A stretch of 64,000 bases of DNA. Source: Paenibacillus urinalis. GTDB taxonomy: Bacteria; Bacillota; Bacilli; Paenibacillales; Paenibacillaceae. Location of the stretch: positions 2,609,501-2,673,500 of the forward strand of contig NZ_CP118108.1 of the NCBI RefSeq assembly GCF_028747985.1, read 5' to 3'. This document shows positions 63,829 through 64,000 of the stretch, piece by piece (the stretch's first letter is position 1; each line of letters opens with the position of its first letter). Both the position numbers and the translations under genes were made by a program. The notes beneath the pieces are model-generated. The model searched no databases. It had not been told where the DNA came from and worked only from the letters and a program-made list of their open reading frames with translations.

Positions 63829-64000
63829 ATCAAAAAAGAAATGACAAAATTTCTAGCATACAGTGTGCTGGTGACAGGACTGCTGATGTGGCTCTCCGAT
63901 GCTTCCTTCATCACTTCATGGTTTGCTGCTCTGCTGATTGCTTCTATCGGTTTTTTATTCGGAGATATTGTAGTATTTCGAAAAACGAACAACATCATAG
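63829..64000 (+). CDS. YndM-like (DUF2512) membrane protein, N-terminal part
   Basis: The gene runs off the right edge. The frame reads MTKFLAYSVLVTGLLMWLSD, then TSWFAALLIASIGFLFGDIV and VFRKTNNI, which fits the small four-helix DUF2512/YndM membrane proteins (first and second membrane segments, then the R-K-T-N-N turn). AAGGAG at 63815-63820 is eight bases before ATC at 63829, in the position of a start codon (ATC-AAA-AAA-GAA), whereas the first ATG, at 63841, is 20 bases away. So either ATC is used or the natural ATG has mutated. The function is unknown. Confidence 0.6.
   Translation, partial: MKKEMTKFLAYSVLVTGLLMWLSDASFITSWFAALLIASIGFLFGDIVVFRKTNNII

Overview
The window looks like chromosomal DNA of a low-to-mid GC Bacillota, most likely a Paenibacillus or close relative. 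The signs are strong AGGAGG-type ribosome sites with frequent TTG and GTG starts, Rho-independent terminators after most operons, a T-box leader, CcpA-type cre sites, YesM/YesN-type two-component regulation beside LplA-type sugar ABC transporters, and many AraC regulators. The species is inferred from gene content only. No rRNA, tRNA, CRISPR array, insertion sequence or prophage was seen.

Layout. 1-3.9 kb: end of a flavin monooxygenase, a small membrane protein, a MarR-GNAT pair with two clear operators, and an exported GH18-like protein. 4-8.1 kb: AraC regulator plus a sugar ABC importer. 8.2-10.5 kb: a PH-domain protein and a T-box-controlled methyltransferase. 10.6-14.3 kb: GH53 galactanase, a frameshifted LysR gene, and a Tet(L)-like MFS pump. 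14.3-24.4 kb: a long regulatory region, a giant bacillopeptidase F-like protease, an alkyltransferase-like protein, and a secreted pullulanase. 24.5-30.7 kb: cysJI sulfite reductase behind a Fur-like box, a VOC protein, and a tandem-MerR/AlkC operon. 30.7-37.4 kb: a YesM-type kinase, a frameshifted YesN-type regulator, and a second sugar importer. 37.5-39.4 kb: a run of decayed genes. 39.6-44.9 kb: YqcI-like protein, chemoreceptor, AlkD, metallophosphoesterase. 45.1-51 kb: an arabinan module (GH127, AraC, GH43). 51-58.7 kb: EamA exporter with AraC, BCCT transporter, MFS interrupted by a stop codon, MerR, DUF554 and an aldo/keto reductase. 58.8-64 kb: membrane Mrr nuclease with GNAT, an attenuator-controlled ABC exporter, a Mef-like pump, and the start of a YndM-like gene.

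How it fits together. The main theme is plant polysaccharide use: galactanase, pullulanase, arabinanase and beta-L-arabinofuranosidase cut the polymers, two importers take up the products, local AraC and two-component regulators give induction, and at least seven cre-like sites suggest CcpA repression. A second theme is defence against toxic chemicals: three alkylation-damage proteins (AlkC, AlkD, Atl) and several drug-efflux pumps. The most interesting signals are a leader-peptide/attenuator region before the ABC exporter at 60.2-60.5 kb, a T-box in front of a methyltransferase, a response regulator broken exactly at an A7 tract, and a two-MerR-domain regulator coupled to AlkC. At least six genes are broken by single events or truncation. 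That is either real decay or base-call error, and it should be settled against raw reads.
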